From Deltaproteobacteria bacterium (GTDB lineage: Bacteria > Myxococcota_A > UBA9160 > SZUA-336), in the NCBI GenBank assembly GCA_029261895.1, contig JAJDAK010000084.1, positions 1 to 48,800 of the forward strand: a stretch of 48,800 bases of DNA. Direction: 5' to 3'. The first letter of the stretch is position 1; every line of letters begins with the position of its first letter. The position numbers and the translations under genes were made by a program. Below are positions 34,917-46,492 of the stretch, one piece after another. The notes below the pieces were generated by a model. It was not told the DNA's origin, ran no database searches, and was given only the letters and a program-made list of their open reading frames with translations.

Positions 34917-35013
34917 AGTCACGCTTACATCATAAGATTCGTGGGCTTAACCGTGAAGTTTCGTCGCAGCCCCTCCGATTCAAGTTCCAACCACATTTTC
35001 AGGGGTTTGCTCC

Positions 35014-37074
35014 ATGTCAGAACTGCTCGGGCGATTCAAGATCTCAACCAAACTCGTGATGATCGCGCTCAGCTTCGGTCTTCCGATTGCGGTGCTCTCG
35101 ATGCAGCTCATTGGCGCACTGAACACGAATATCGAGTTTGCAGCCTTCGAGCTCTATGGCAACGCGTATCAGAAGCCCCTCGAGGATGTGCTCCGCTACT
35201 TGCCGGAACACGCACGCTTCGCCGGCAATGCGGATACCCGCGCCATGAGGGATAGGCAGGGTAAGATTGATGCCGCGTTCGACGCCTTAGAGGAAGTGGA
35301 TGGCAAGGTCGGCAAAGCGCTTCAATTTACGCCCGAAGGCCTGGCGGCTCGTGATCGCGACCATCTCGAAGTCGCGAATCTCCGCAACGAGTGGAATAGT
35401 CTGAAGTCAAGTGTGACACGGCTCGACAACAGCGAATCACATGACCAACATCGTCATTTACTCGACGACGTTCGCGGCATGATCGCTCACGCGGGTGATA
35501 CTTCGAATCTCATTCTCGATCCCGACCTGGACAGCTACTACATGATGGACGTGACGTTGCTCGCGCTTCCTCAAACCCAAGATCGGATTGCGGGAATTCT
35601 TGAGTACGGCGAAGCCGCATTGGGCCGAGGTGTATTGACCTCTAGTAACTTGCGTCAGTTTGCGGTCTTTGCAGCGCAGCTCCGCGAAGCCGACTACGAC
35701 CGGACAGTGGCGAGCACGGAAACATCGCTCAACGAAGACGGACACTTCTACGACATCAGCGACTCGCTTCAAAGTCGGGTGCCACCTGCATTGAAGTCAT
35801 ACCAGGCCAAGACGGAAGCATTCATCCAAGCACTCGAAACGTTGTCGAATAGCAAGGCTCGCACCGTCACTTCATCTGGACCCGGGGGATCGGTAACGAC
35901 CTTGGCCACAGACAAATTTGTTCCGGCCGTCACATCTGACGATTTTGCTGCGCTCGGTATCGACGCGCGAGACGCAAGTTTCGATCTGTGGTGGGTTGGT
36001 GTGGAAGAATTGGACAAGATGCTCGAAATCCGCATGGACGACTACGCTGGTTCCCGAACCAGAGAGTTTCTGACTTCCATGTTGGTGGTGGCACTCGCGG
36101 GGTTCCTCACGTTTTTGATCCATCGAAGCATCACGGGACCAATTCAAGCCGCGGTCGGCGGACTCGAGGCGCTAGCGAAAAAGGACCTGACACAGAAAGC
36201 TCAGGTCGTTGGCTCTGACGAGTTGGCCCAGATCGCCTCAGCTCAATGCGAGGCCGTCGATGGCATTCGCGCCGCGATGGAAAACCTTCGCGCCTCTACC
36301 ATGGAGCTGAGCTCCTCAACGCAGGAGCTGCAACAGATCGGGCATGAGATGCAGTCCACGGCCTGCGAAACCTCGTCGCAATCCGAAGCAGCGTCTGCAT
36401 CCGTTGAGCGCATCAACCAACACGTGCAGACGATCGCCAAAGGTGTCGACGAACTCGGCGCGAGTATTCGAGAGATTTCCGAGAACGCGAGCAAAGCGGT
36501 GAAGGTCGCCGGTGAAGCCGTCAACGCCGCCGAGGAAACCAATCGAACGATCACCAAGCTTGGTGATAGCAGCAGTGAGATCGGCGATGTCGTGAAGGTC
36601 ATTACCTCCATCGCCGAGCAGACCAATCTGCTAGCACTTAACGCGACAATCGAAGCCGCACGCGCGGGCGAAGCTGGCAAAGGCTTCGCAGTCGTCGCGA
36701 ATGAGGTCAAGGAACTCGCGAAAGAGACCGCCGACGCAACCGAAAATATCAGTCGTCGGATCGATACGATTCAATCCGACACGAGCGGCGCGATTGAAGC
36801 GATCACAAAGATCCGCGGTATCATCGATGAAATCAGCGATCTGCAGAGCAGTATCGCGGGCGCGGTAGAGGAACAAAGCGCAACCGCAGAAGAAATCGGA
36901 AGAAGCGTGAGTCAGGCCGCGGAGGGAACCTCGGCCATTGCCGACAACGTCAATTCGGTTGCCGCTTCGGCGCGGGGTACATCGGAGAATGCGACCAAAA
37001 CCTCGGCTGCGACCGAATCGCTGTCCGCCGTTGCGAATCAGCTCGAGCAGATGGTATCCGAATTTCGACTCTAG
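35014..37074 (+). CDS. Methyl-accepting chemotaxis protein
   Basis: The 686-aa chemoreceptor has an N-terminal membrane segment (about 15-36), a large periplasmic helical sensor (about 37-345) and a second membrane segment (about 348-367). A HAMP domain ([20 protein letters not shown]) and a cytoplasmic signalling hairpin follow, with the conserved tip [19 protein letters not shown]. It senses an unknown ligand and signals through CheA/CheW, which are not in the window. The hairpin has the usual Glu/Gln-rich methylation regions. It is monocistronic, between a terminator and tRNA-Lys. Confidence 0.95.
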   Translation: MSELLGRFKISTKLVMIALSFGLPIAVLSMQLIGALNTNIEFAAFELYGNAYQKPLEDVLRYLPEHARFAGNADTRAMRDRQGKIDAAFDALEEVDGKVGKALQFTPEGLAARDRDHLEVANLRNEWNSLKSSVTRLDNSESHDQHRHLLDDVRGMIAHAGDTSNLILDPDLDSYYMMDVTLLALPQTQDRIAGILEYGEAALGRGVLTSSNLRQFAVFAAQLREADYDRTVASTETSLNEDGHFYDISDSLQSRVPPALKSYQAKTEAFIQALETLSNSKARTVTSSGPGGSVTTLATDKFVPAVTSDDFAALGIDARDASFDLWWVGVEELDKMLEIRMDDYAGSRTREFLTSMLVVALAGFLTFLIHRSITGPIQAAVGGLEALAKKDLTQKAQVVGSDELAQIASAQCEAVDGIRAAMENLRASTMELSSSTQELQQIGHEMQSTACETSSQSEAASASVERINQHVQTIAKGVDELGASIREISENASKAVKVAGEAVNAAEETNRTITKLGDSSSEIGDVVKVITSIAEQTNLLALNATIEAARAGEAGKGFAVVANEVKELAKETADATENISRRIDTIQSDTSGAIEAITKIRGIIDEISDLQSSIAGAVEEQSATAEEIGRSVSQAAEGTSAIADNVNSVAASARGTSENATKTSAATESLSAVANQLEQMVSEFRL

Positions 37075-37104
37075 GAACCCGTAGCTACGTGTCGTCGCTC
37101 ACCG

Positions 37105-37180
37105 TGGTGAGCGCGCCCGGGCTCGAACCGGGGACCGGCGGATTAAGAGTCCGCTGCTCTACCAGCTGAGCTACGCGCCC
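37105..37180 (-). tRNA. tRNA-Lys (anticodon CTT)
   Basis: The minus strand cloverleaf has acceptor GGGCGCG with CGCGCTC (one G-U pair), D-arm TAGCTCAGCTGGTAGAGC, anticodon loop CTCTTAA (anticodon CTT, codon AAG) and T-arm GGTTCGAGCCC. CCA is encoded (37105-37107). It lies between the chemoreceptor and the S41 protease gene. Confidence 0.97.
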
Positions 37181-37267
37181 GCGCCCGCAGTGTAGCGTGT
37201 TCGGGTCGTCATGCGAGCCCTTTTAGTCGTCCGAGCAGATAATCACCCTAGACGATAGACTGGAAAC

Positions 37268-39649
37268 ATGCCCCGAGAGCACCGATTTCGAACTGAAAAG
37301 CGTCTTCGCCCCCAACTCACGCTGAGCCTCATCGGCTTCCTCCTCGCATGTGCGACGCCGAGTCTTCCCCCGCCAGCGGAGACCCCTCGCGCGTTGACCA
37401 GTCAAACGGTTCAACGGACACGCGCGCTGTATCTGTATTCGGAACGCCTAGATCAGCGATTTATCATCGGCGCATTGGATGCGCTCGAAACGCGTTTTCA
37501 CACCATCCGCTTCGATGAGCAGGGACGAAATGGCATCCTCTGGGTGGGGGCGAACCGTGCGGTGGTTCCGCTGGGCGATAACCTCGGTCCAGATGATTAC
37601 CCGACCGTATTGACCCAGGCGCTTGATTTCATTGACGCGAATCTCAAGGAAAAAATTCCGGACAATCCCGATGCCGACCTGGAACTCGTGGCACTGCGCG
37701 GTGGCCTTGCCGCACTGGACCGATATTCGACCATCATCGCTGGATCGGGCACCGACAACTTCAAGATCCGTTTTTCCGGCAAGTTAAAAGGAATTGGCGC
37801 CCGAATCGGGCGACGCAAAGGTCAACTCATCGCGATCAAGGTTTTCGAAGACAGTCCGGCCCAAAAAGGCGGACTCAAAGACAACGACGCGATCATCCGT
37901 GTGGATGGCGATCCAACCCAGCCACTGGAAGTCACCGAGGCAGTGGAACGGATTCGGGGCGAAGAAGGTAGTACCGTCGTGCTCGGTATCGAGCGCGATG
38001 AAAAAGCGATGCGCTTGTCCATCGTTCGCGGCGAAGTACGGATCCCGAGTGTTGAATCGAAGGCGCTTGGCGACGGCATCGGCTACACGCGAATTTCTAC
38101 AGTCACGCAGTCCACGCCCGACGAGTTTCGCGAACAGATCACCGCATTTGGCAATCTGAAAGGTCTTGTGCTGGATCTGCGGGGGAATACGGGCGGTAGC
38201 ATGCAGGCCGCGTCTACGTTGGCAGACTATTTTCTCGCGGATGACACCATCGTGCGTGTGGTACATCGACGAGACCCCGACAGTCGGGGTCCACGCAGTC
38301 GTTCGATGGCCACGCCAGACGTATTGGTGACCTCACCCGTAGTTGTGCTCGTGGATCGCAATACCGCATCGGCCGCGGAGATCCTCTCAGGCGCAATTGC
38401 ACCGCTCGAACACACTACGATCGTCGGGGAAACATCGTTCGGCAAAGGTCTTATCCAACGTCTGGTACCGCTTCCGAACAACAAGCTCCTGAAACTCACC
38501 GTGGCTGAGTATCTATTGTCTGGCGATCGGGTGATTCATCAGAAAGGTGTTGAGCCCAGCATAAAGATTCAACCCATCTCGAGTCGTCACTTGGGCGCAC
38601 TCGCGGACCTAGCCGCTGACGTAATCCCGTATGTCGTGGTACCCGATGAGGAGAACGAGTTCCCCATCGACCTCGCAAAGCGCATGCTCCTCGAGAGTGA
38701 GGACGAGGCTCTTACCGCAACGCGTAGCAACACGCTCGCCGATATCAATGAGCGACTCCAAGAATTCGGCATTGCGCTTCCCACTGGAACGGCTGAACTG
38801 CCAGACAGCCTCCCCAAGGCGCTCGACGTCGAAGCTGCCGCAGTTGAACTCGAGAGTGGGCGCCCTGCTCGTCTACGAATCCGTGTATCCAACCCAAATT
38901 CGTTCTCGATCAACGATGCCTGGGCTGCGACCGACTCACCCGCGGAGTACTTAAGCAATAAGTTGATTCAACTGGGAACACTAGAGGCAAAGTCCAGTGT
39001 TGAGGTCGACATTGAACTTTCACCGCCACCGGGAATTTCAGTGGATGAGCAGGTGGTCATGGTTCACGTGGCATCGGGCTTGCGCGCGTTGCAATCTCAC
39101 CGCCTGCTCCTCAACGTCGTCAACCATGTGCCAGATCTAAATATTGTTGTCACTCGCGTGGATGACTCGGACGTCAAAGTAACCGTAAAAAATGTGGGCG
39201 TGTTTGGTTCGGGCCCAGTTCGAGTCAGCTTGCGTGGCTCTATCGAAGACATTGAATCCCTCAAAGAAGGCGAGTCCAAGACCGTGCAACTTTCCATCAG
39301 CGGCAAAGCGGAGAAAATCGCGGTCGATCTGATGGGACCCGGCGTTAGACGTCGCATCGAAGTACCCTTTCCAGACGGCGAAATTTCCATCATCCCACCG
39401 ATGCTGAGTGTCGCCCGATCGGGCCTCCCGGGGTTTCGGCGCGTACGGTTGAAGGCCGAATCCAGCGACGGGTTTTCAGTTGGATGGATTGCGCTCGACG
39501 GACAGAAGGAAATCTACGCCGATTGGGCAGGTGTCGCCGAAGTTGAACTTGAAACTCCGCTAGGCGACGGCGATCACAGCGTTGCCGTCATGGTGGAAAG
39601 CATCTCGGGCGTAGCGGTTACCGAGTGGCGGCGTTTCATAACAAACTAA
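37268..39649 (+). CDS. S41-family C-terminal-processing protease, lipoprotein
   Basis: The 793-aa envelope protease has a lipobox (FLLAC, Cys28). A PDZ domain follows (about 165-255, with AQKGGLKDNDAIIRVDGD), then a tail-specific protease domain with RGNTGGS, catalytic Ser368 (NTASAAEI) and Lys393 (FGKGLIQ). The C-terminal about 270 residues contain at least two Ig-like beta domains (LRIRVSNPNSFSINDAWA, NHVPDLNIVVTRVDD), unusual for CtpA-type enzymes. It probably trims or degrades periplasmic or outer-membrane proteins. Its 3' end overlaps the convergent polB by 14 bp. Confidence 0.92.
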   Translation: MPREHRFRTEKRLRPQLTLSLIGFLLACATPSLPPPAETPRALTSQTVQRTRALYLYSERLDQRFIIGALDALETRFHTIRFDEQGRNGILWVGANRAVVPLGDNLGPDDYPTVLTQALDFIDANLKEKIPDNPDADLELVALRGGLAALDRYSTIIAGSGTDNFKIRFSGKLKGIGARIGRRKGQLIAIKVFEDSPAQKGGLKDNDAIIRVDGDPTQPLEVTEAVERIRGEEGSTVVLGIERDEKAMRLSIVRGEVRIPSVESKALGDGIGYTRISTVTQSTPDEFREQITAFGNLKGLVLDLRGNTGGSMQAASTLADYFLADDTIVRVVHRRDPDSRGPRSRSMATPDVLVTSPVVVLVDRNTASAAEILSGAIAPLEHTTIVGETSFGKGLIQRLVPLPNNKLLKLTVAEYLLSGDRVIHQKGVEPSIKIQPISSRHLGALADLAADVIPYVVVPDEENEFPIDLAKRMLLESEDEALTATRSNTLADINERLQEFGIALPTGTAELPDSLPKALDVEAAAVELESGRPARLRIRVSNPNSFSINDAWAATDSPAEYLSNKLIQLGTLEAKSSVEVDIELSPPPGISVDEQVVMVHVASGLRALQSHRLLLNVVNHVPDLNIVVTRVDDSDVKVTVKNVGVFGSGPVRVSLRGSIEDIESLKEGESKTVQLSISGKAEKIAVDLMGPGVRRRIEVPFPDGEISIIPPMLSVARSGLPGFRRVRLKAESSDGFSVGWIALDGQKEIYADWAGVAEVELETPLGDGDHSVAVMVESISGVAVTEWRRFITN

Positions 39650-41927
39650 GTTGGCGCACAGCGTCAATGATTTCGTCAAAGTCCTCGCCGAGTGGTTCGA
39701 GAATGGATTCCGCCACCGGCTTCAACATCTTGTCCAAATAGTACGTGTAGTCGATTTTCTCGGGATGACCGCGCCCCGCAATGAGCGGCTCCGGCCCCGA
39801 GTGAGTCATCAGGTAGCGAATATCTCGACGCACGCCTGGACCCGCCTTCCGAGCTGCCACGATATGCGGCGACGCCTTTGCGGTGTAGTTATCGAGCGAG
39901 CCCTTGCGCAGGTTTTTGTGGATCACCAGGTCGTGATCACGCTCGCCGGCCTGCATCGATTTGACCAATTCCCGCACGAAGGGTGCAAGCGGTTGATCCT
40001 GAAAGACGCGAGTCAGCATGCCCCGCTGTAATTCGCCGGTGATTCGCGGCCAGTCCCGTCTCACCGCTTCTAGACCGACGATGCGCAACTCTCCCTCGAC
40101 CCAGCCGGCGTAACGCTTCTTGCTGCCTTGCGTGCCGCCTCTGACGCTGGGCTGAAAAAATCGCTCATAGATCCGTTCAAGTTCCAGTTGAAGACGGGAC
40201 TCGACGCCATACTGCTGCTGAATCCGAACGTCCAATTCATGCTGGACATGTTCGCGTAGTACGAGGGCTGTTTCACGCGCTTCGTTAGCACTTCGTTCCG
40301 GCTCCACCGATACGAAAAGCGAATCCGTATCTCCGTAAAGCACACGGTATCCAGCAGCCTCAAATCGTTCTTGAGTCCACTGAAGCATCTGCTGACCAAA
40401 TCGGGTAATCGCATTCGCAATGCTCGGATCGAAGAAGCGGCAGGACGAGGCGCCGAGAACACCGAAGAGTGCGTTCATCATGATTTTGATCGCGAGATCG
40501 CCATGTCGATCTCCGCGAGCCTTCGCCGACGCTCTGCGTTCAAAGAAGCGATCCAGAATGCCTGCCAGAATCGCGGGTTCTCGATCAAAACGCGCGTTGT
40601 TGGGGGCTTCGATCACATCCTCAGCTGCGAGTGCATGCGCAAGCGGGTCCAAGTTAAACGTGCGAATCAAACTCGGATACAGACTCTTGAAATCAAAGAC
40701 CACGACGTTTTTGTAAAATCCGGGGGCCGAGTCCAAAACCGCACCACCCGAAACGCCACGTCCAATGGAATTGGATCCCACCGACGGTGCAACGTATCCG
40801 CGTTTGCGAAGTTCGGGCAGGTAAAGTCGATCAAACGATGCAATGCTACTGCCGACGCGATCCAACGGCATGCCGGATAGCAGACTTCGTTCTATCGTGA
40901 GCTCGATCAGTCCTTCCTGTTTTAGGATATCGAGTACCAAGCGTGAGTCTTCGCGATTGTACGCCGCCAGCGCTGCGGGATCTTCTCGGTAAAGGCGGGT
41001 GATCTCAGCGACCGGGTCCACGTTGGTATCGATTTGCTTGCCGCGGCCAAGAAGCGTCTGTGCAACCGTTTCCAAGCGATAGTCCTGGACCGGAATAAAC
41101 GCATCGCGAACCAGAGGGATTCCATCCAGAACCTGCCGGCCCGGAATATCACAGCGTACGTTGCGCGTGTATCCGGGATCGCGTTGAATATAGATATCGC
41201 CTGGAACACGGCCGAATTGAGTCGGAACGCGAAGCGCCTTCGCCCGCTGATCAATCACGCGAAGATCGAAGTCGACGACGTTCCAGCCAAGGAGCACGTC
41301 GGGATCAATCTCCCGAAGTCGCTCAAAGAAACTCCGAAGCAATGTTTTTTCATCCGCATGTGCCACGGCCCCAGGAACCTCAGCTGAGGAAACGATGTGG
41401 ACTTCATCGACGTCGTCGCTCACCAGACTGATGGAATATATCTCGCGCGCATTACCCGAAGTTTCGATATCGAGCGATAGCAGGCGCAGCAACGGCCGAA
41501 ATTCAGCGGGTTTGAGCTCAGGGTTTCGATACCAAGCGAGTTTCGAGTCGGAGCGCGTCGGCTCAGCATCGACCTCAATCGCTGCGCGAATTCCACGATC
41601 GATCAAGTATCGATAAGCAACGCGGACATCTGCTTCGAACGCGACCGGGACCTTCTCGCGAAGACTCACGACCGCACGAGGGTTCGGCGCCACGACTTTC
41701 AATACCGGCCTACCATTGAGCGCACGAAGCTCAGTGGTCGTCACCTCAATCACGTCTTCCTTCTCCATTCGATTCCGGTCTTCGGGCCGAATAAAAAAGT
41801 AGGGGCGGAAACGATCGTCCTCGATGATAAACGGGCAACCATCCTCACGCGTACCAAAGAGCATAACGACAGGTTGTCCTTCACGAAGCCGCACCGTCGA
41901 CTGCAGGATGAAGCCTCTCCAAGTCAT
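39636..41927 (-). CDS. polB: DNA polymerase II (family B)
   Basis: The 763-aa replication and repair polymerase has the 3'-5' exonuclease motif SLDIETSG (Asp153, Glu155) and the family-B polymerase motifs [17 protein letters not shown] and YGDTDSLFV. Length is close to E. coli Pol II (783 aa). It acts in damage tolerance and is usually SOS-induced, but here it is embedded in a metabolic operon. Its start overlaps the stop of the hydantoinase gene by 4 bp (ATGA), so the two are translationally coupled. No LexA box can be assigned. Confidence 0.96.
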   Translation of the reverse strand: MTWRGFILQSTVRLREGQPVVMLFGTREDGCPFIIEDDRFRPYFFIRPEDRNRMEKEDVIEVTTTELRALNGRPVLKVVAPNPRAVVSLREKVPVAFEADVRVAYRYLIDRGIRAAIEVDAEPTRSDSKLAWYRNPELKPAEFRPLLRLLSLDIETSGNAREIYSISLVSDDVDEVHIVSSAEVPGAVAHADEKTLLRSFFERLREIDPDVLLGWNVVDFDLRVIDQRAKALRVPTQFGRVPGDIYIQRDPGYTRNVRCDIPGRQVLDGIPLVRDAFIPVQDYRLETVAQTLLGRGKQIDTNVDPVAEITRLYREDPAALAAYNREDSRLVLDILKQEGLIELTIERSLLSGMPLDRVGSSIASFDRLYLPELRKRGYVAPSVGSNSIGRGVSGGAVLDSAPGFYKNVVVFDFKSLYPSLIRTFNLDPLAHALAAEDVIEAPNNARFDREPAILAGILDRFFERRASAKARGDRHGDLAIKIMMNALFGVLGASSCRFFDPSIANAITRFGQQMLQWTQERFEAAGYRVLYGDTDSLFVSVEPERSANEARETALVLREHVQHELDVRIQQQYGVESRLQLELERIYERFFQPSVRGGTQGSKKRYAGWVEGELRIVGLEAVRRDWPRITGELQRGMLTRVFQDQPLAPFVRELVKSMQAGERDHDLVIHKNLRKGSLDNYTAKASPHIVAARKAGPGVRRDIRYLMTHSGPEPLIAGRGHPEKIDYTYYLDKMLKPVAESILEPLGEDFDEIIDAVRQLSLL

Positions 41928-44900
41928 GACGTTTCCTTGGGGCCGAAGCCGCCGCCCCCGGGTGTCTCGATCCGAACCGTATCGCCCTCTTCTACCTCGA
42001 ACGACGACTTGCCCGCGATCCGAACATCGTTATGAAAACACCGACCTTCGGCGCCGGGTTCTCCGCCAGCGAGTCCAAACGGTTGCGTATCGCGTCGCTC
42101 GGAAATGATCGATACCTGAGCCGTGTCTAGAAAACGCAGCTCACGCACGACACCATCACCCCCCGGCCATTGCCCGCTACCGCCCGAGCCGCGTCGAATC
42201 GAAAACTCCTCTACGCGCACGGGAAATCGCGATTCGAGCACCTCAGGGTCAGTGATGCGCGTGTTTGTCATATGTGTGTGGACCGCGGATGCGCCGCAGA
42301 ACCCCGGTCCAGCACCCGCGCCGCCCGCAATGGTTTCGTAATAACCGAATTGGGTGTTACCGAAAGTGAGATTGTTCATCGTACCCTGCGAAGCCGCTTG
42401 ACGCTTTAACGCACCCAAGAGGACATCAACAACACGCTGAGAGGTTTCCACATTCCCGCCCGCAACCGCGCGATCCGGGGATGGCGATAGCACACTCCGC
42501 GCGGGAATCTTGATCGTGACTGGCCGCAGGCAGCCGCGATTTAACGGGATGGTTTCACCGACGAGGGCACGGAGTACATAAATCGCCGCAGCAATCGTGA
42601 CCGCGCGGGGGGCGTTCAGGTTCCCTTCGACCTCGGACCCCGAACCTGCAAAGTCGATCTCCATGCCACGGCCATCCACTCGGATACTGACGGCGATTGG
42701 CGTGCCGTCGTCCATCTGATCCGAAAAACGATACTCACCGTCATCGAGTTTTTCGATCTCGTCTTCCACCTTTGCGGCTGCATTATCTTGAACATGCGTC
42801 ATATAGGCGGCGACCGTTTGGTTCCCATAACGATCGACCATTTCTAGCAAGAGTTCAGCACCCTTTAGGTTGGCTGCAATCTGCGCCTCCAGATCCGCGA
42901 TATTTTCGTCGGGCTTCCGTGCGGGATAGCGCGCACCGAGAAGTGCCGCGCGAATTCCCGCTTCGTCCAGAACACCGCCACGCACGATCCGAAGCGCACA
43001 AAGCACCACGCCCTCCTCTTCCAGCGACGTAGAGAACGGCGGCATAGAGCCTGGTGTCGTACCCCCCACATCGGCGTGATGGCCGCGGCTCGCGGTAAAG
43101 AAGCGCAAGGTCCCCGATGTGTCATGCACCGGTGTCACAACAGTTATATCGGGTAAGTGCGACCCGCCCGCCGCAGGGTCGTTCGTGACAAAGACGTCTC
43201 CAGGGTGCATTTCGGGATGGGCCGTGTAAACCGCCCGAACCGATTCCCCCATCGCACCCAAATGAACCGGGATATGCGGTGCGTTCGCCACCAAGCCTCC
43301 CTCGACATCGAATACCGCACAGGAGAAATCCAGACGCTCCCGTATATTCGTTGAAAGTGCGGTGCGTCGGAGGACCGTCCCCATCTGTTCGGCGATCGAC
43401 ATGAAGAGATTGTTGAAAATTTCGAGTTGTACTGGGTCGACGACCGCATCTACTGTCGCATGCTTCTCAGGCCCCGTGCGATCACGCAGTAGCAGCGTGC
43501 CATTCGCAGCAACTTCGAGCTCAAAACCTGTATCTACCACAGTCGTTCCGGTGGCTTCCAATAGCAACAACGGACCTTCAAGCATCCGACCGGATCGCAA
43601 GGATTCTCGTCGATAGACGGGCACATCGTGGCGAAACTCCGTTCCCGTCCACACACGTGAAAGGCGAATCGGCTCCATGTCCGGCGCAGTCGATTCGACC
43701 GATGGCAGACTAGGGTGCTCACTGCGTCCTATCACTTCCACCCGCGCGACGGCGATCTCAATCGCATGACCCGGACGTATGTAACCGAATTGACGCCGAT
43801 GTAGTTCTTCGAATGCTGTGCGCCGAACGACACCATCGTGTTCACGCAAAGTCAGTGAGGTTTCGGTGCCCTGGTAGCGCAGGTCAAGTCGACGAATACT
43901 TTGAATTTCGGAATCGCCGAAACCCTCCAAGCGCAATGTTTCTCGGCCTTGCACGTCAAGCGCAGCAAACACAGCTCCTAAATCCGCCTCAACCAGCTCC
44001 GCTAGTGGTTGACGACCCAAATCGCGTTCTCCGTTCCAAGAGACATCCGCCAAACCCATGCCAAATGCAGAGAGAATTCCCGCGTAGGGATGAAGGATCA
44101 GAGTCTTGATCCCCAAGCGTCGTGCCAGCACACAGGCATGTTGCCCGCCCGCACCGCCGAATACCGCAAGCGCGTAGTCACGAACATCGTAGCCTCGCGC
44201 AACACTCACCTGGCGGATCGCCTCGGCCATATTCTCATTCGCGAGCTGAAAGAATCCCACGGCGATCTCGTCAGGAGTTTTCTCGATCCCCTGCCGATGC
44301 AAATCTTCGGAGAACGTGTTGAGTGCGTCATGCACGCGGAGTGGATCGAGTTCGAATGGAAAACGATCGGGCGCCAGGCGACCGAGGGCGAGATTGATAT
44401 CGGTAACCGTTAGTTCCGTCGCGGCGTCGTCGCCATAACAGAGCGGCCCCGGTATCGCGCCAGCACTCTCGGGACCGACGGTAAAGCGATAACCGTCAAA
44501 GCGACACAGCGACCCACCTCCCGCCGCGACGGTGTGAATCGCCATCATGGGCGCGCGAATTCTCACGCCGGCAGTTTCCGTTTCGTAGGTGCGTTCGAAT
44601 TCACCATCGAATCGAGACACATCCGTTGAAGTGCCACCCATGTCGAAACCGATCGCACGTTCGTAGCCCTGCTCAGCAGCGACGTGCGCGTAGGCCACAA
44701 CCCCTCCCGCGGGACCCGAAAGAATGGCGTTCGGACCGCGGAAACGTTTTGCATCCGTCAGTCCCCCGCTGGACTGCATGATTTTCAGCGCGCTTCCCGG
44801 CAATTCAGCCAACAGCGTCGACACGTAGCCATGAATGAGCGGCGTGAGATACGCATCCACGACGGTCGTATCGCCGCGACCCACCATACCGATTTCAGCT

Positions 44901-45475
44901 GCGATTTCGTGCGAGAGTGCAACATGCGTGAAGCCTGCCGACCGGGCCCAGGCACCGAGCTGCTGCTCCAATTCAGGCGCGCGGTACGCGTGCAAGATCA
45001 CGATTGCAATGCTTCGAATCCCCGATTCCAGCAAAAGGCGAAAGGCCGCATCGACCTGAGAGCGCTTCGGGCTCTCGATCAACGTGCCATCGGCCGCGAC
45101 CCGCGCGTCGATTTCGACAACAGAATCGTAAAGCAATGTTGGCTTCTTGATCTCCAGATCAAAAAGATTCGGCCGTGCCTGTGTGCCGATCTCGAGGATG
45201 TCGCCGAAGCCTCGTGTTGTGATCAACGCACAACGTTCACCCTTACGCTCGAGCAACGCGTTGGTCGCCACCGTCGTACCCATGCGCAGATCGCAGGCGG
45301 GAATCGGATCGTCTTCTTCAAGACCTAAGATCTGACGGATTGCGATCAGTGGCGCGCGGTCCGAAGACAGAACTTTCGCGACATGAACCTGACCCGTCTC
45401 AGGGTCACGACCGAGGCAATCGGTGAAAGTGCCACCACGGTCAATCCAAAATAGCCAACGCGTGGGTGCCGCCAT
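41924..45475 (-). CDS. Hydantoinase/5-oxoprolinase, fused A and B subunits
   Basis: The 1183-aa ATP-dependent amidohydrolase carries HyuA (about 1-670, [14 protein letters not shown] and ATP-binding [13 protein letters not shown]) and HyuB (about 690-1183, [19 protein letters not shown]) in one chain. This is as in eukaryotic and many bacterial 5-oxoprolinases; split forms are also common. It opens 5-oxoproline or hydantoin-type rings. The substrate is not readable. It lies 9 bp after the aldo/keto reductase and overlaps polB. Confidence 0.93.
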   Translation of the reverse strand: MAAPTRWLFWIDRGGTFTDCLGRDPETGQVHVAKVLSSDRAPLIAIRQILGLEEDDPIPACDLRMGTTVATNALLERKGERCALITTRGFGDILEIGTQARPNLFDLEIKKPTLLYDSVVEIDARVAADGTLIESPKRSQVDAAFRLLLESGIRSIAIVILHAYRAPELEQQLGAWARSAGFTHVALSHEIAAEIGMVGRGDTTVVDAYLTPLIHGYVSTLLAELPGSALKIMQSSGGLTDAKRFRGPNAILSGPAGGVVAYAHVAAEQGYERAIGFDMGGTSTDVSRFDGEFERTYETETAGVRIRAPMMAIHTVAAGGGSLCRFDGYRFTVGPESAGAIPGPLCYGDDAATELTVTDINLALGRLAPDRFPFELDPLRVHDALNTFSEDLHRQGIEKTPDEIAVGFFQLANENMAEAIRQVSVARGYDVRDYALAVFGGAGGQHACVLARRLGIKTLILHPYAGILSAFGMGLADVSWNGERDLGRQPLAELVEADLGAVFAALDVQGRETLRLEGFGDSEIQSIRRLDLRYQGTETSLTLREHDGVVRRTAFEELHRRQFGYIRPGHAIEIAVARVEVIGRSEHPSLPSVESTAPDMEPIRLSRVWTGTEFRHDVPVYRRESLRSGRMLEGPLLLLEATGTTVVDTGFELEVAANGTLLLRDRTGPEKHATVDAVVDPVQLEIFNNLFMSIAEQMGTVLRRTALSTNIRERLDFSCAVFDVEGGLVANAPHIPVHLGAMGESVRAVYTAHPEMHPGDVFVTNDPAAGGSHLPDITVVTPVHDTSGTLRFFTASRGHHADVGGTTPGSMPPFSTSLEEEGVVLCALRIVRGGVLDEAGIRAALLGARYPARKPDENIADLEAQIAANLKGAELLLEMVDRYGNQTVAAYMTHVQDNAAAKVEDEIEKLDDGEYRFSDQMDDGTPIAVSIRVDGRGMEIDFAGSGSEVEGNLNAPRAVTIAAAIYVLRALVGETIPLNRGCLRPVTIKIPARSVLSPSPDRAVAGGNVETSQRVVDVLLGALKRQAASQGTMNNLTFGNTQFGYYETIAGGAGAGPGFCGASAVHTHMTNTRITDPEVLESRFPVRVEEFSIRRGSGGSGQWPGGDGVVRELRFLDTAQVSIISERRDTQPFGLAGGEPGAEGRCFHNDVRIAGKSSFEVEEGDTVRIETPGGGGFGPKETS

Positions 45476-45484
45476 GCGAGGAGT

Positions 45485-46492
45485 TTACCGATATCCCTCG
45501 GCCACTGGCTGCCGTGGCAGGCGCCACCAGATCGCATCGCAAACTTCGTTTAGCGCGGGGTCCAAGTCGATACTAGGGGCCTTCAGCGCAGCGTCGAGTT
45601 GCTCGGGGCGACTCGCCCCAAGAATCACCGAGCTAATCTCGGAACGTTGCAGCGCCCAAGCGATCGCAACGCTCACCAATTCAAGACCGCGACTCTCGGA
45701 TTCTTTCTGTAGCTCGGACACGGCTTCGAGTTGGATATCATCCCAGTAGCGTCGCTGGTACATCTTCGCCGCGGTACCCAGCGTAAAACGCGTGCCTTCG
45801 TGAGGTGCTTCACCCTTGCGATACTTGCCTGAGAGCATGCCACCGGCGAGTGGGTTGTAGACCAGGACTCCGATGTCCTGCGCTCGGCAATACGGCAGGA
45901 GCTCGGTTTCGATTTCGCGATACAGCAGGTTGTAACGCGGTTGCACCGATTCGTAGCGACCGATGCCCTGTGTAGCGCTCGAGGCCAGGCTCTCGGCAAG
46001 GCGCCAGGTTGGATAGTTGGAACAACCGATGTAGCGCACCTTCCCCGCGCGCACGAGATCCTCAAGCGCGCGAAGAGTTTCATCGATCGGCGTCTTGGGA
46101 TCGAAGAAATGGGTTTGGTAGAGATCGATGACATCTGTCTGCAGCCGACGCAGGCTCTGATCTACCGCATCAAGGATATGTTGGCGCGACAGACCTTCGT
46201 CGTTCGGCCCATCGCCCATGCGACCGCGGCATTTCGTCGCCAAGATAATTTGATGACGATTGCCCCGCTCCAACATCCAGCGGCCGATGATTTCCTCGGT
46301 ACGCCCCACCGTCGAGAGGTCTCCACCGATCGGATACACGTCGGCCGTATCGAGGAAACTCAGTCCTGCGTCGAACGCGCGATCGAGAATCTGAAATGAC
46401 GTCGACTCATCCGTTTGGAGGCCGAACGTCATGGTTCCCAGGCAGAGCTCGGGCACACGCAATCCCGTGCGCCCGAGCCGCCTGAAATTCAC
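45485..46492 (-). CDS. Aldo/keto reductase
   Basis: The 335-aa NADPH-dependent barrel enzyme has catalytic Asp48 and Tyr53 (FLDTADVYP), Lys87 (ILATKCRG) and His128 (LYQTHFFD). The C-terminal cofactor motif is [14 protein letters not shown]. It resembles the YajO/Tas-like bacterial AKRs more than the shorter AKR at 10619. The gene abuts the thiolase gene (46492/46493) and precedes the hydantoinase by 9 bp. Confidence 0.93.
   Translation of the reverse strand: MNFRRLGRTGLRVPELCLGTMTFGLQTDESTSFQILDRAFDAGLSFLDTADVYPIGGDLSTVGRTEEIIGRWMLERGNRHQIILATKCRGRMGDGPNDEGLSRQHILDAVDQSLRRLQTDVIDLYQTHFFDPKTPIDETLRALEDLVRAGKVRYIGCSNYPTWRLAESLASSATQGIGRYESVQPRYNLLYREIETELLPYCRAQDIGVLVYNPLAGGMLSGKYRKGEAPHEGTRFTLGTAAKMYQRRYWDDIQLEAVSELQKESESRGLELVSVAIAWALQRSEISSVILGASRPEQLDAALKAPSIDLDPALNEVCDAIWWRLPRQPVAEGYR

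Noticed and set aside
34911..34935. Possible Pho-box-like CAGTCAC-GCTT-ACATCAT before the chemoreceptor
   Set aside because: Only the first half-site is good, the second matches poorly, and it directly follows the terminator. Too weak to list as a feature.
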